The translations under genes were made by a program, and so were the position numbers. A DNA stretch of 16,342 nucleotides, taken from NCBI GenBank assembly GCA_030668045.1, contig DAOUUR010000009.1, forward strand, positions 1-16,342, in the 5' to 3' direction. Below, one piece after another: positions 6,459-12,396 of the stretch (positions are counted from its first letter, which is position 1; every line of letters begins with the position of its first letter). Source of the DNA: a bacterium. GTDB taxonomy: Bacteria; Zixibacteria; MSB-5A5; GN15; FEB-12. A model generated the notes under the pieces. It ran no database searches. It was given only the letters and a program-made list of their open reading frames with translations, and was not told the DNA's origin.

Positions 6459-7151
6459 ATGGCAGTCGTCAGAATCGTTGAAAATCCACGTCGAAAGAGT
6501 CGCAAAAGAAGGCGTCCACTCTCGGCAAAACAAAGAGCTGCCGGTTTTGGCGGAAAGCGTACTATGTCGCGTCGCGGCCGTCCGAGTACAAAGCGCAGAA
6601 CCAAACGCCGGAAAAATCCACTCATGGCCAGTCTCGGCAATCCGCGCCAGCGCGCCTCAAGTCGCCGTCGCCCTCGATACACTGTGACCGGTGTGGCTCG
6701 GAGAAGGCGCAAAAATCCGAGAATCGGGCCGTTCAACATCGACATTATGTCGGCGGTCTACATAGGATCTGGAATCCTGTCGACTGAACTTGTGCCGCGT
6801 GTCGTCAAGAGGTTCTGGCCGGGATTGCCAACCACCGGACTCCCCGGCTATGGTGTCAAGGCGGCGGCCGCGCTTGGTGTCGGATACCTTGTCGGACGAT
6901 TCACGAATTCCCGGAACGGTGCTCTGGTGACTGCCGGTGGTTTGTCCATCATCTTTGTTGACCTCTTTCGTCAATATGCCTTGCCCAGGATTCCATATCT
7001 GAGCGGTCTGGCTAATGACGGCGGAACGGTGTCGGCTGCCGATCTCAAAGAGTTGTATGGCTATGTTGACGCTTCCGGGGTCGAAGGATATATCGATCAG
7101 CCAGCAAGTGGGTTCGGCGAATACGTCGCCAATCCGGCCGGAGTCTTTTGA
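6459..7151 (+). CDS. Highly basic protein with Asn-Pro repeats and hydrophobic segments
   Basis: A 230-residue protein. The first 90 residues are dominated by Arg/Lys, with repeated Asn-Pro units (ENP at 8-10, KNP at 52-54, GNP at 60-62, KNP at 85-87). This is a likely nucleic-acid condensing or packaging domain, comparable in charge to protamine-like virion proteins. Hydrophobic, Gly-rich segments follow at about 96-112, 131-148 and 154-172, then an acidic, Tyr/Gly-rich tail. I chose ATG 6459 because GGAGGT (6449-6454) is 5 nt upstream; ATG 6447 overlaps that site. The gene lies just before the likely major capsid protein, so it may bind genome to the inner shell or membrane (inference). Confidence 0.7.
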   Translation: MAVVRIVENPRRKSRKRRRPLSAKQRAAGFGGKRTMSRRGRPSTKRRTKRRKNPLMASLGNPRQRASSRRRPRYTVTGVARRRRKNPRIGPFNIDIMSAVYIGSGILSTELVPRVVKRFWPGLPTTGLPGYGVKAAAALGVGYLVGRFTNSRNGALVTAGGLSIIFVDLFRQYALPRIPYLSGLANDGGTVSAADLKELYGYVDASGVEGYIDQPASGFGEYVANPAGVF

Positions 7152-7184
7152 TCGAGTGAGGAAAACAATAAGAAGCTGATTAAC

Positions 7185-7198
7185 GGACGCGAACGTCC
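7185..7198 (+). promoter_or_regulatory. Small hairpin in the capsid-gene leader
   Basis: GGACG (7185-7189) and CGTCC (7194-7198) form a perfect 5-bp stem around CGAA. It lies a few bases upstream of the GGAG ribosome-binding site of the 7219 gene. It could stabilise the 5' end or affect translation. The rest of the 67-nt gap shows no further structure that I can see. Confidence 0.3.
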
Positions 7199-7218
7199 AC
7201 CCTATAGGAGTAGAAAAA

Positions 7219-7803
7219 ATGCCAGTCAAACCAGGAACTTCATTACTCTATACCCAGCCGATCTATGATTCAATCATATTGCCGATCGCTGCTGCCGGTG
7301 TCGCCATTGGGCAATTCTTTACGATACCTTTTGGGCAACTGATTGCTGCCGGTATCAATAAGACCTATCGGCACACGAATCTCAATCAGGCCTCGCAGTT
7401 GGAGCGTGGAAACGAAATCCAGATCGATAGTCTATCGATGATGTTTCCTCGAACCGCTGAGGCCGGAGCATACGCGACTATTGCCGATATTGACGCGGTT
7501 CGCGCCGGAAACATGCGACTACGGTTTGGAGGTGACACTGATTTTCTGACCGTGCCAATTGCAGCCATACCGAACGCCGGAATGGCTCCTGTCTATTCGA
7601 CTGATGCTGCCCTTGCAGCCGCAGTCAACTTTACGTTTGACAACGGTGCGTCGGTTACGCAAAATCGGTTCTTTCTCGGTCAAACGATTGTGCTCGGGTC
7701 CCAGGAGTCCGTCCGAGTCACTTTTGAGAATATGGATGCCATTGTTGCGCCGATCGAAGTCATATTCTTCTTGCACGGCGCAAGTATCCGTCCGGTCCGG
7801 TAG
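7219..7803 (+). CDS. Likely major capsid protein (beta-rich)
   Basis: A 194-residue protein without cysteines, with no membrane anchor or leader. Residues about 16-50 are hydrophobic and Ala/Gly-rich; the rest alternates in a pattern typical of beta-sandwich proteins. It ends IEVIFFLHGASIRPVR; similar ends occur in the two following proteins. A good GGAG ribosome-binding site precedes it, a leader gap separates it from the upstream genes, and three hairpins follow it, all features common for an abundant structural protein. Capsid identity is inferred from position, size and fold impression, not from a recognised homologue. If correct, it would be a single jelly-roll-sized subunit. Confidence 0.5.
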   Translation: MPVKPGTSLLYTQPIYDSIILPIAAAGVAIGQFFTIPFGQLIAAGINKTYRHTNLNQASQLERGNEIQIDSLSMMFPRTAEAGAYATIADIDAVRAGNMRLRFGGDTDFLTVPIAAIPNAGMAPVYSTDAALAAAVNFTFDNGASVTQNRFFLGQTIVLGSQESVRVTFENMDAIVAPIEVIFFLHGASIRPVR

Positions 7804-7817
7804 TCTTGAAAATATGA

Positions 7818-7887
7818 CTCGCGCGATGCGAGAATTGAGGCCTTCGGGCCTGAATAGTGGTGCCGGTCTATTTGACGATCGGCACCA
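7818..7887 (+). terminator. Three tandem hairpins after the likely capsid gene
   Basis: Hairpin 1: CTCGC 7818-7822 with GCGAG 7828-7832. Hairpin 2: AGGCC 7838-7842 with GGCCT 7847-7851 around a TTCG tetraloop, which is unusually stable in RNA. Hairpin 3: TGGTGCCG 7858-7865 with CGGCACCA 7880-7887, extendable by three pairs including one wobble. No T-run follows, so partial termination, mRNA 3'-end protection or processing are the likely roles, setting the ratio of capsid to minor proteins. Confidence 0.5.
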
Positions 7888-7908
7888 TGTAAAAAGGAAA
7901 AAAGAAAG

Positions 7909-8328
7909 ATGCCAATAGACAGACTTACGAGAGAAGAGAATTTCTTTTACACGACAGGATGGTCCGATGCAATGGCGGCTCCCGGTGCTGCTGTAAACAT
8001 GCAGCTTCTTGTAGGTGCCGACGCGCCTTTCAAGTGCTACTATGTCACGGTACACGTCCGACAGGGTGTTGAGGACTGCGAGTTGCTGGTCGCTAACTGG
8101 GCCGGTGATATTGTTTGGCGGGATAATGTGATCGGCAAGGATTTGATGAATCAAGCCATGCCGGTCGATGCGATTGCCGGGATCGGAAGTGACGTTTACA
8201 ACATGCCGCCTCCACGCATTTTTAATGTTTCGACTACTTTGACGTTCACGGTAACGTCAAATATCGCTACACGGACTCAGGTGTGCATCGTGTTGCACGG
8301 TGCCAAACTCAAACGACCGAGCGTCTAA
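7909..8328 (+). CDS. Small beta-rich protein, possible minor capsid protein
   Basis: A 139-residue protein with alternating hydrophobic residues and few helices. Its C-terminus, VCIVLHGAKLKRPSV, is strikingly like the end of the putative major capsid protein (a hydrophobic strand, then L-H-G-A and a basic R-P). This suggests a shared fold or assembly contact. A purine-rich ribosome-binding region (AAAAAGGAAAAAAGAAAG) lies upstream. It couples to the next gene by TAATG at 8326-8330. A minor capsid, vertex or shell role is inferred. Confidence 0.6.
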   Translation: MPIDRLTREENFFYTTGWSDAMAAPGAAVNMQLLVGADAPFKCYYVTVHVRQGVEDCELLVANWAGDIVWRDNVIGKDLMNQAMPVDAIAGIGSDVYNMPPPRIFNVSTTLTFTVTSNIATRTQVCIVLHGAKLKRPSV

Positions 8329-8918
8329 TGGGAGATAGGTACAGCAAATTTGCCCTTGAAAGGGAACCTATCTTTCCGTTCGGTCCCGATGTAGTGGTAC
8401 CGGTGTCTGATCGGTCGGCTGTGTCTCACGTCGCGGAGGCGGCAAAGGTCAAGGCGAACGTTAATGCCAACCTGACCGAGTTCGCTGGCAACGATAGCTC
8501 TTTTGTTCTGTACGGTCAGCCGGCCTTGTTGCGGTTCCCGGCTATCGGCGTTCCGCTTGTGGTCGCTACCTTCACGGTGCCGCCTGGCCGGACGTTACAG
8601 ATAGACCGAATCGATTGGTGGATATCCGAGCCGTTCTTATATGGCAACCAACAATTCGGTTGGCGTCCCGCTATCAATGGGGCGCAACTTCCGTTCTGGT
8701 CGTCACAGACTCCGGCAGCTCGGGCCGATTATATGATGCTGCCTTTGGCTCCATCGGTCGGAAACGAACCGCGTTTTTCGCCGGTGTTCTTATATGCCGA
8801 ATCGGTCTTGACTATCGAGATTGTCGAGCTGCTCGTTGGTGCCACTGACTTTAATGCGAATGTCTGGGTTGCCGCCTATTTGTATGGGACACTCAGGAAA
8901 CCAGTGGGAGGTGCCTAA
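8328..8918 (+). CDS. Beta-rich structural protein
   Basis: A 196-residue protein, start ATG 8328 coupled to the previous stop by TAATG; an upstream in-frame start at 8283 would overlap the previous gene heavily and is less likely. The N-terminal 50 residues are polar and possibly extended. The remainder has beta-strand patterning with the element TFTVPPGRTLQIDRI (about 77-91), typical of virion beta-sandwich proteins. It ends with a strand and YGTLRKPVGGA, again resembling the end signature of the two preceding proteins. Likely a capsid or spike component; no homologue recognised. Confidence 0.6.
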   Translation: MGDRYSKFALEREPIFPFGPDVVVPVSDRSAVSHVAEAAKVKANVNANLTEFAGNDSSFVLYGQPALLRFPAIGVPLVVATFTVPPGRTLQIDRIDWWISEPFLYGNQQFGWRPAINGAQLPFWSSQTPAARADYMMLPLAPSVGNEPRFSPVFLYAESVLTIEIVELLVGATDFNANVWVAAYLYGTLRKPVGGA

Positions 8919-9382
8919 TGAGTACAGTAAGAACAGCTCGGGACTTCGTGCCGGTTCCAAGTTCCTTTGTTGAGGTCGCTCCGGCGACTCTGGCTGGTAT
9001 ATTCAGTTGCTCTTTTGGAATTGCACCTCAGGGCGCTCAGTATATACGTCCGGGGGCATCGGCTCAACAAGACCTCTTGAATCCTGACGGTGCTGAATGG
9101 GTATTGTATACCCGGTCAGTTCTTTCATACCGGATCGAAGTCCACAGTATGCTTGCCGCCCGCGGGGGGGCTTCCCTAATTATCGATCTTGGTGATGGCC
9201 TATTGGTAGGTGCTCCATTGCAAACCGCATGGAAAACATTTCATCTGGTCGAGGGAGATGGAATAATATCGTCTGGCTCTGGAATTGAATTACCGGGCCT
9301 CTTAGCACGGTTTCGGATTCAAACAGCCAGTCCGAACGCTGGCCAGATTGTATCCGGGTCTATCATAATGAGGGGAGTTTGA
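8918..9382 (+). CDS. Beta-rich structural protein
   Basis: A 154-residue protein, coupled to its upstream neighbour by TAATG at 8916-8920. It is Gly/Ser/Ala-rich, with alternating hydrophobics and a single Cys near residue 31. The C-terminal strand SGSIIMRGV ends without the R-P seen in its neighbours. It is followed by only 1 nt before the next gene. Its place in the run of small beta-rich proteins supports a virion role; nothing more specific is visible. Confidence 0.55.
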   Translation: MSTVRTARDFVPVPSSFVEVAPATLAGIFSCSFGIAPQGAQYIRPGASAQQDLLNPDGAEWVLYTRSVLSYRIEVHSMLAARGGASLIIDLGDGLLVGAPLQTAWKTFHLVEGDGIISSGSGIELPGLLARFRIQTASPNAGQIVSGSIIMRGV

Positions 9383-9383
9383 T

Positions 9384-9809
9384 ATGTCGGAATATGGTTC
9401 ACCCGATCAACATTGGGCTTACTATGAGGATTTAGCAATAGGTGCAAACTTTGCGGCTCCCCCAGGTGGCAATTTCGCTGGCTTTAACCCGGAGCCGGGA
9501 AATGTGGCATCTGCCGATCACTTGGCTATCCAAGGCATGAGGTATTTCAGCATCGACGTGTTCACCGATGACCTTGTTGAAATTGATATTATGTTAGGGG
9601 CAACGAATTGGCCCAATGCCAATATCGCCACGATGACGACTCTGGTTTGTCCGGCTGTCTTACAGCACAACACGGTCTATGATTTAGTGCCGCCGTTCAA
9701 TCGGGACGGGTTCCTGATTATTACCGGTCATTTGATGCGCCTACAGGTTCGCAATGTGTCCGGCAATATCGTTTCGCCGTTCAATCTGGTCGCGAAGGTC
9801 TGGAACTAA
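9384..9809 (+). CDS. Beta-rich structural protein
   Basis: A 141-residue acidic protein with an N-terminal Gly/Pro-rich section, then strands FSIDVFTDDLVEIDIML and LIITGHLMRLQVRNVSG, typical of a beta-sandwich. A GGGGAG sequence (9372-9377) 6 nt upstream of ATG 9384 serves as ribosome-binding site inside the end of the previous gene. It is the last of the putative capsid series before the membrane protein at 9823. Function is inferred from position only. Confidence 0.55.
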   Translation: MSEYGSPDQHWAYYEDLAIGANFAAPPGGNFAGFNPEPGNVASADHLAIQGMRYFSIDVFTDDLVEIDIMLGATNWPNANIATMTTLVCPAVLQHNTVYDLVPPFNRDGFLIITGHLMRLQVRNVSGNIVSPFNLVAKVWN

Positions 9810-9822
9810 CAGAAAGGAAAAC

Positions 9823-10131
9823 ATGTTGGAATCGATTTTTACAAGTGTTGTCGGCTGGACCGGAATGGTTGGAAGTGTTATTCTGATGGTGGTCGGCTAT
9901 CTCGGGAGAAAATATCTCATTCCATATCTTCTGGTCGCAAAGCGTCGGGAATACGCTATCTGGATTGCCGCGATAGCTGACGAATTGACTGACGATCTCA
10001 AGGCCAGGTATCCCAACAATGGATGGGTGAATAATTTGGATGCTGCTATTGACAAATTGATGGATATCTGCGATATCTCAAAAGTTATTGCAAAACGCGC
10101 CGTCAATGCTGCCGTTGCTCGGAAAAAATAG
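9823..10131 (+). CDS. Holin-like small membrane protein
   Basis: A 102-residue protein. Residues about 8-38 contain one long or two short hydrophobic segments, followed by a charged, probably helical C-terminal half ending in Ala/Lys/Arg-rich repeats. This layout resembles LL-H-type phage holins, which have an N-terminal membrane segment and a helical cytosolic tail. A virion membrane protein is an alternative. The start at 9823 is supported by AGAAAGGA 11-18 nt upstream region; an earlier in-frame start at 9754 would overlap the preceding gene. A strong terminator follows directly. A cell-wall peptidase lies downstream but in a separate transcription unit. Confidence 0.5.
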   Translation: MLESIFTSVVGWTGMVGSVILMVVGYLGRKYLIPYLLVAKRREYAIWIAAIADELTDDLKARYPNNGWVNNLDAAIDKLMDICDISKVIAKRAVNAAVARKK

Positions 10132-10153
10132 CCAAAAAGTTCAACTGATTTGT

Positions 10154-10195
10154 AAGCCGTCGATGATTACTGACTTGATCATCGGCGGCTTTTTT
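10154..10195 (+). terminator. Intrinsic terminator
   Basis: A 14-bp stem pairs AAGCCGTCGATGAT (10154-10167) with ATCATCGGCGGCTT (10178-10191), with one T-G wobble and a 10-nt loop, and runs into six Ts (10190-10195). It ends the capsid/holin-like unit. This is the clearest rho-independent terminator in the genome. Confidence 0.85.
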
Positions 10196-10239
10196 GATCA
10201 GCTCTCTTTTGCCTGCCGTGCCGAAACGGAAAAAACTTC

Positions 10240-10267
10240 TTGACAAATTGAAAAATCCTGTTATAGT
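10240..10267 (+). promoter_or_regulatory. Sigma-70-type promoter
   Basis: A perfect -35 TTGACA (10240-10245) and -10 TATAGT (10262-10267) are 16 nt apart, the spacer being A-rich. The promoter lies between a terminator and the 10367 gene and points at it. The leader would be about 90 nt. This is the best promoter match seen in the window. Confidence 0.7.
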
Positions 10268-10312
10268 CGGGTTGCAATGGGTTTTTGTGATAGTCTTTGT
10301 TTATGCGCAATC

Positions 10313-10347
10313 GGAAGTGCGGTCGCTGACCTTTCGGCCGCACTTCC
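10313..10347 (+). promoter_or_regulatory. Strong leader hairpin upstream of the 10367 gene
   Basis: GGAAGTGCGGTCG (10313-10325) pairs with CGGCCGCACTTCC (10335-10347), 13 bp with one T-G wobble and a 9-nt loop. It is followed by ACTAAAAAC rather than a T-run, and the ribosome-binding site AGGT is about 10 nt further on. A 5' stabiliser, attenuator or translation control element is likely. The remaining bases of the 10132-10366 gap hold the terminator and promoter listed separately, and no gene. Confidence 0.55.
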
Positions 10348-10366
10348 ACTAAAAACAGGTCAATAG

Positions 10367-10948
10367 ATGCCAATTTTCGGATACAATGTTATCGGTTTGA
10401 ATGGTCAAGTCGGCTTAGGTGATACTTCCATGTATGGGAACTGGAATGTGGCGCGTGTTGCGTTGCGTGGTAGTCCTGTTCTTGGTGGAAATCTGGCCAC
10501 TGGTCATGTTTATATGTCGGGTGCACCACCGGGCGGTTGTGATGTATCTGGACAGATAGCTATTTATGACGCAACTCCCCCTGCCGTTCCCGCGAACTGG
10601 CCTCTATTCGCTACTTCTGCGCTATTTAACGTGCCTGTTACAGCTCTTCCTCAATGGTATGTAACGCCGATAGTCGGTGCTTTGGTTGCCGGAAACTCTT
10701 ACGCTGCCGCGGTACTTGGAAACAACACTGATGCATCGAATGCGGGTGTTTGGAAAACGACTATCGGGAATGAATATGCGTCCAAAAACTTCATTGCTCC
10801 GGGCGTGTTTCCGAATCCTTTAGGTGTTGGTGCTAACATGATTCACGAGTGGAGTCTATATATTACTTATGATCTGCCGGTCGATGATTCTGTTTCCCCG
10901 ACTGCGGCTTGTTGTTGTATGCCGCACTGCAATTCAAACATGAACTAA
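10367..10948 (+). CDS. Lectin-like beta-sandwich protein, candidate receptor-binding protein
   Basis: A 193-residue protein first in its transcription unit. It shows a beta-sandwich pattern with repeated Gly/Ala/Asn turns: GQIAIYDATPPAVP, then WPLFATSA, then LVAGNSYAAAVLG. This is the order of strands seen in many carbohydrate-binding or fibre-type domains, where a Tyr strand describes a value and 'aGxxY' closes the sheet. The C-terminus is odd: CCCMPHC near residues 183-189, a cysteine cluster that could bind metal or form disulfides. Its dedicated promoter suggests high or separately timed expression. Receptor binding is inference; another capsid decoration protein is possible. Confidence 0.5.
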   Translation: MPIFGYNVIGLNGQVGLGDTSMYGNWNVARVALRGSPVLGGNLATGHVYMSGAPPGGCDVSGQIAIYDATPPAVPANWPLFATSALFNVPVTALPQWYVTPIVGALVAGNSYAAAVLGNNTDASNAGVWKTTIGNEYASKNFIAPGVFPNPLGVGANMIHEWSLYITYDLPVDDSVSPTAACCCMPHCNSNMN

Positions 10949-10961
10949 GGAGATATCGAAA

Positions 10962-11405
10962 ATGCCGCTTACTGCAAACGCTGCTTTTACCGAAAGGCAC
11001 AAACTGATAACTACTGGTATAGTTTCCCCGGCAGCGGGATTATCCCTGTTTCATTCTTTGCCAGCCGGTCAAGTTTGGCAGATTGTTGCTGTTACCTTCG
11101 GTTTGACAACCTCAGCGGTTGTTGCTGATCGACGTGCATACGTCGCGGTGAGAAATGGGGGGAATATCAACCAGTGTTCTACATCTTCTTATGTTCAGCC
11201 CGCCAGCCAGGCATACAATTATTACTTTTCTTGTGGAATTGCTCCCTTAGATGCAACAGCGGATGTTGATCGTATATATGCACCTCTTGCTTGTGGCATG
11301 CAGTTGTATGACCAAGATCAATTTGTTATAATTATTGATCATATCGACCCGGCTGATGCAATAAGGGATATTTTAATCAGATACTACGGATGGAAAGAGG
11401 ATTAA
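10962..11405 (+). CDS. Beta-rich protein, paralogue of the next gene (copy 1)
   Basis: A 147-residue protein. It shares with the following gene its N-terminus LTANAAFTERH, a central TTS/D...DRR, the element FSCG[IV]AP[LV]DAT, LACG[MV]QL and the C-terminus Y.WKED. The two are therefore tandem duplicates. Alternating hydrophobics suggest a beta-sandwich. A GGAGAT ribosome-binding site lies about 10 nt upstream. It lies just after the lectin-like gene and before the peptidase, so it is a candidate decoration, spike or adhesin protein. No known family is recognised. Confidence 0.65.
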   Translation: MPLTANAAFTERHKLITTGIVSPAAGLSLFHSLPAGQVWQIVAVTFGLTTSAVVADRRAYVAVRNGGNINQCSTSSYVQPASQAYNYYFSCGIAPLDATADVDRIYAPLACGMQLYDQDQFVIIIDHIDPADAIRDILIRYYGWKED

Positions 11406-11406
11406 T

Positions 11407-11859
11407 ATGGTACTTACTGCAAACGCGGCTTTCACTGAAAGACACATGCTGGAATCTGTGGTTATTCCTGCTCCCGCTGCGGGTGTTCAAGCAATCTACA
11501 CGGTTCCAGGCAACATGGTTATACAAGTTGTCGGACTCTTCTTTTCTCTAACTACTGACGCGAATGTGTCTGATCGTCGAATGGTCATATTCGCATACCA
11601 GGACGCTGGGACCGGCTTTGTCCAATCGTCGGTTTCCTCTATTGTGCAAGCTGCGAGTTTGGCGTGGGACTATCATTTCAGTTGTGGTGTTGCTCCTGTC
11701 GACGCTACAGGCGACACGGTTCCATTTGTTTGTTCCCCTTTAGCTTGTGGTGTACAATTACAGGCCGGAGAGAGGTTGTATCTATACCCAATGGGAGTTC
11801 GGGCCGGGGATCAACTTTCGGCTTGTATAATGCGCTTCTACGAATGGAAAGAGGACTGA
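11407..11859 (+). CDS. Beta-rich protein, paralogue of the previous gene (copy 2)
   Basis: A 150-residue protein, clearly a duplicate of the upstream gene (same N-terminus, FSCG, LACG and WKED ends), separated by 1 nt. Copies differ mostly in the loops between conserved elements, as expected of diverging surface proteins. Both gene ends use GGAAAGAGGA, which acts as ribosome-binding site for the following start. It overlaps the peptidase gene by TGATG (11857-11861). Confidence 0.65.
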   Translation: MVLTANAAFTERHMLESVVIPAPAAGVQAIYTVPGNMVIQVVGLFFSLTTDANVSDRRMVIFAYQDAGTGFVQSSVSSIVQAASLAWDYHFSCGVAPVDATGDTVPFVCSPLACGVQLQAGERLYLYPMGVRAGDQLSACIMRFYEWKED

Positions 11860-12371
11860 TGCCGGTAGCTGTTCACACACCCGTCGACTGGTCAAGGATT
11901 CAATTCTATGAGCCGTCCGACTTCGACCATCCTGAAAAGTTAGACCACTCTGTCGTATATGGTCTTGATCGACTGGCCTTTGTGCTCGGAAAGAAAGCGA
12001 TTGTTCTGAGTGACTGGCGGCTCACGTCACAGTTTGCCGATAGTATGCACCCCTGGGGTCGGGCTGTCGACATAACCTATCCTGACCTTGATTCGATGGA
12101 CGTTTTGAACACTATTCGCAATCAGAAATTATTTGGTGGAATCGGCATGTACGTCAATGCGAAGGGTGTTGTCTCTTTTCATGTCGATACTCGGACGGAT
12201 CGTAGCCCTATATCTCCTGCGACATGGGGCGCTCAAAAGGGACCGAACGAAACTGAGTGGGTCTATACTACCCTACGATCCATAAGTGACTTTGTAGGAC
12301 CGGCAGCACTTCCCCTTAGTGTGATTGTTGTGATGCTGGTCGGCATATATTTGTATACTCGCAATTCGTAA
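11859..12371 (+). CDS. M15-family cell-wall peptidase with C-terminal membrane anchor
   Basis: A 170-residue protein of the M15 D-Ala-D-Ala carboxypeptidase/endolysin family. The zinc motif H64-P-W-G-R-A-V-D71 and the second histidine H108 in SFHVD match the family's HxxGxAxD...HxD arrangement. Such enzymes cut peptide crosslinks of peptidoglycan. Unlike the usual soluble endolysins it ends with a membrane segment (about 147-167) and a short RNS tail. This suggests attachment to a virion or cell membrane, hence a role in wall penetration at entry or in controlled lysis. ATG 11859 overlaps the previous stop, with GAGGAC upstream. A longer frame from 11664 is a shadow overlap. Confidence 0.85.
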   Translation: MPVAVHTPVDWSRIQFYEPSDFDHPEKLDHSVVYGLDRLAFVLGKKAIVLSDWRLTSQFADSMHPWGRAVDITYPDLDSMDVLNTIRNQKLFGGIGMYVNAKGVVSFHVDTRTDRSPISPATWGAQKGPNETEWVYTTLRSISDFVGPAALPLSVIVVMLVGIYLYTRNS

Positions 12372-12396
12372 ACCTCAATTTTTGGAGTTACTGCCG

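Noticed and set aside
6347-6745. Arg-rich minus-strand frame of 132 residues
   Set aside because: It is antisense to the Arg/Lys-rich coding region, which explains its composition.
6657-7229. 190-residue open frame on the minus strand
   Set aside because: It is antisense to the basic protein gene, with no ribosome-binding site or recognisable motif. Long antisense frames are expected from the codon bias here.
7519-8154. 211-residue open frame on the minus strand
   Set aside because: It spans the capsid gene end, the hairpin gap and the next gene in antisense. Its composition is unlike the other proteins and no start signal is seen.
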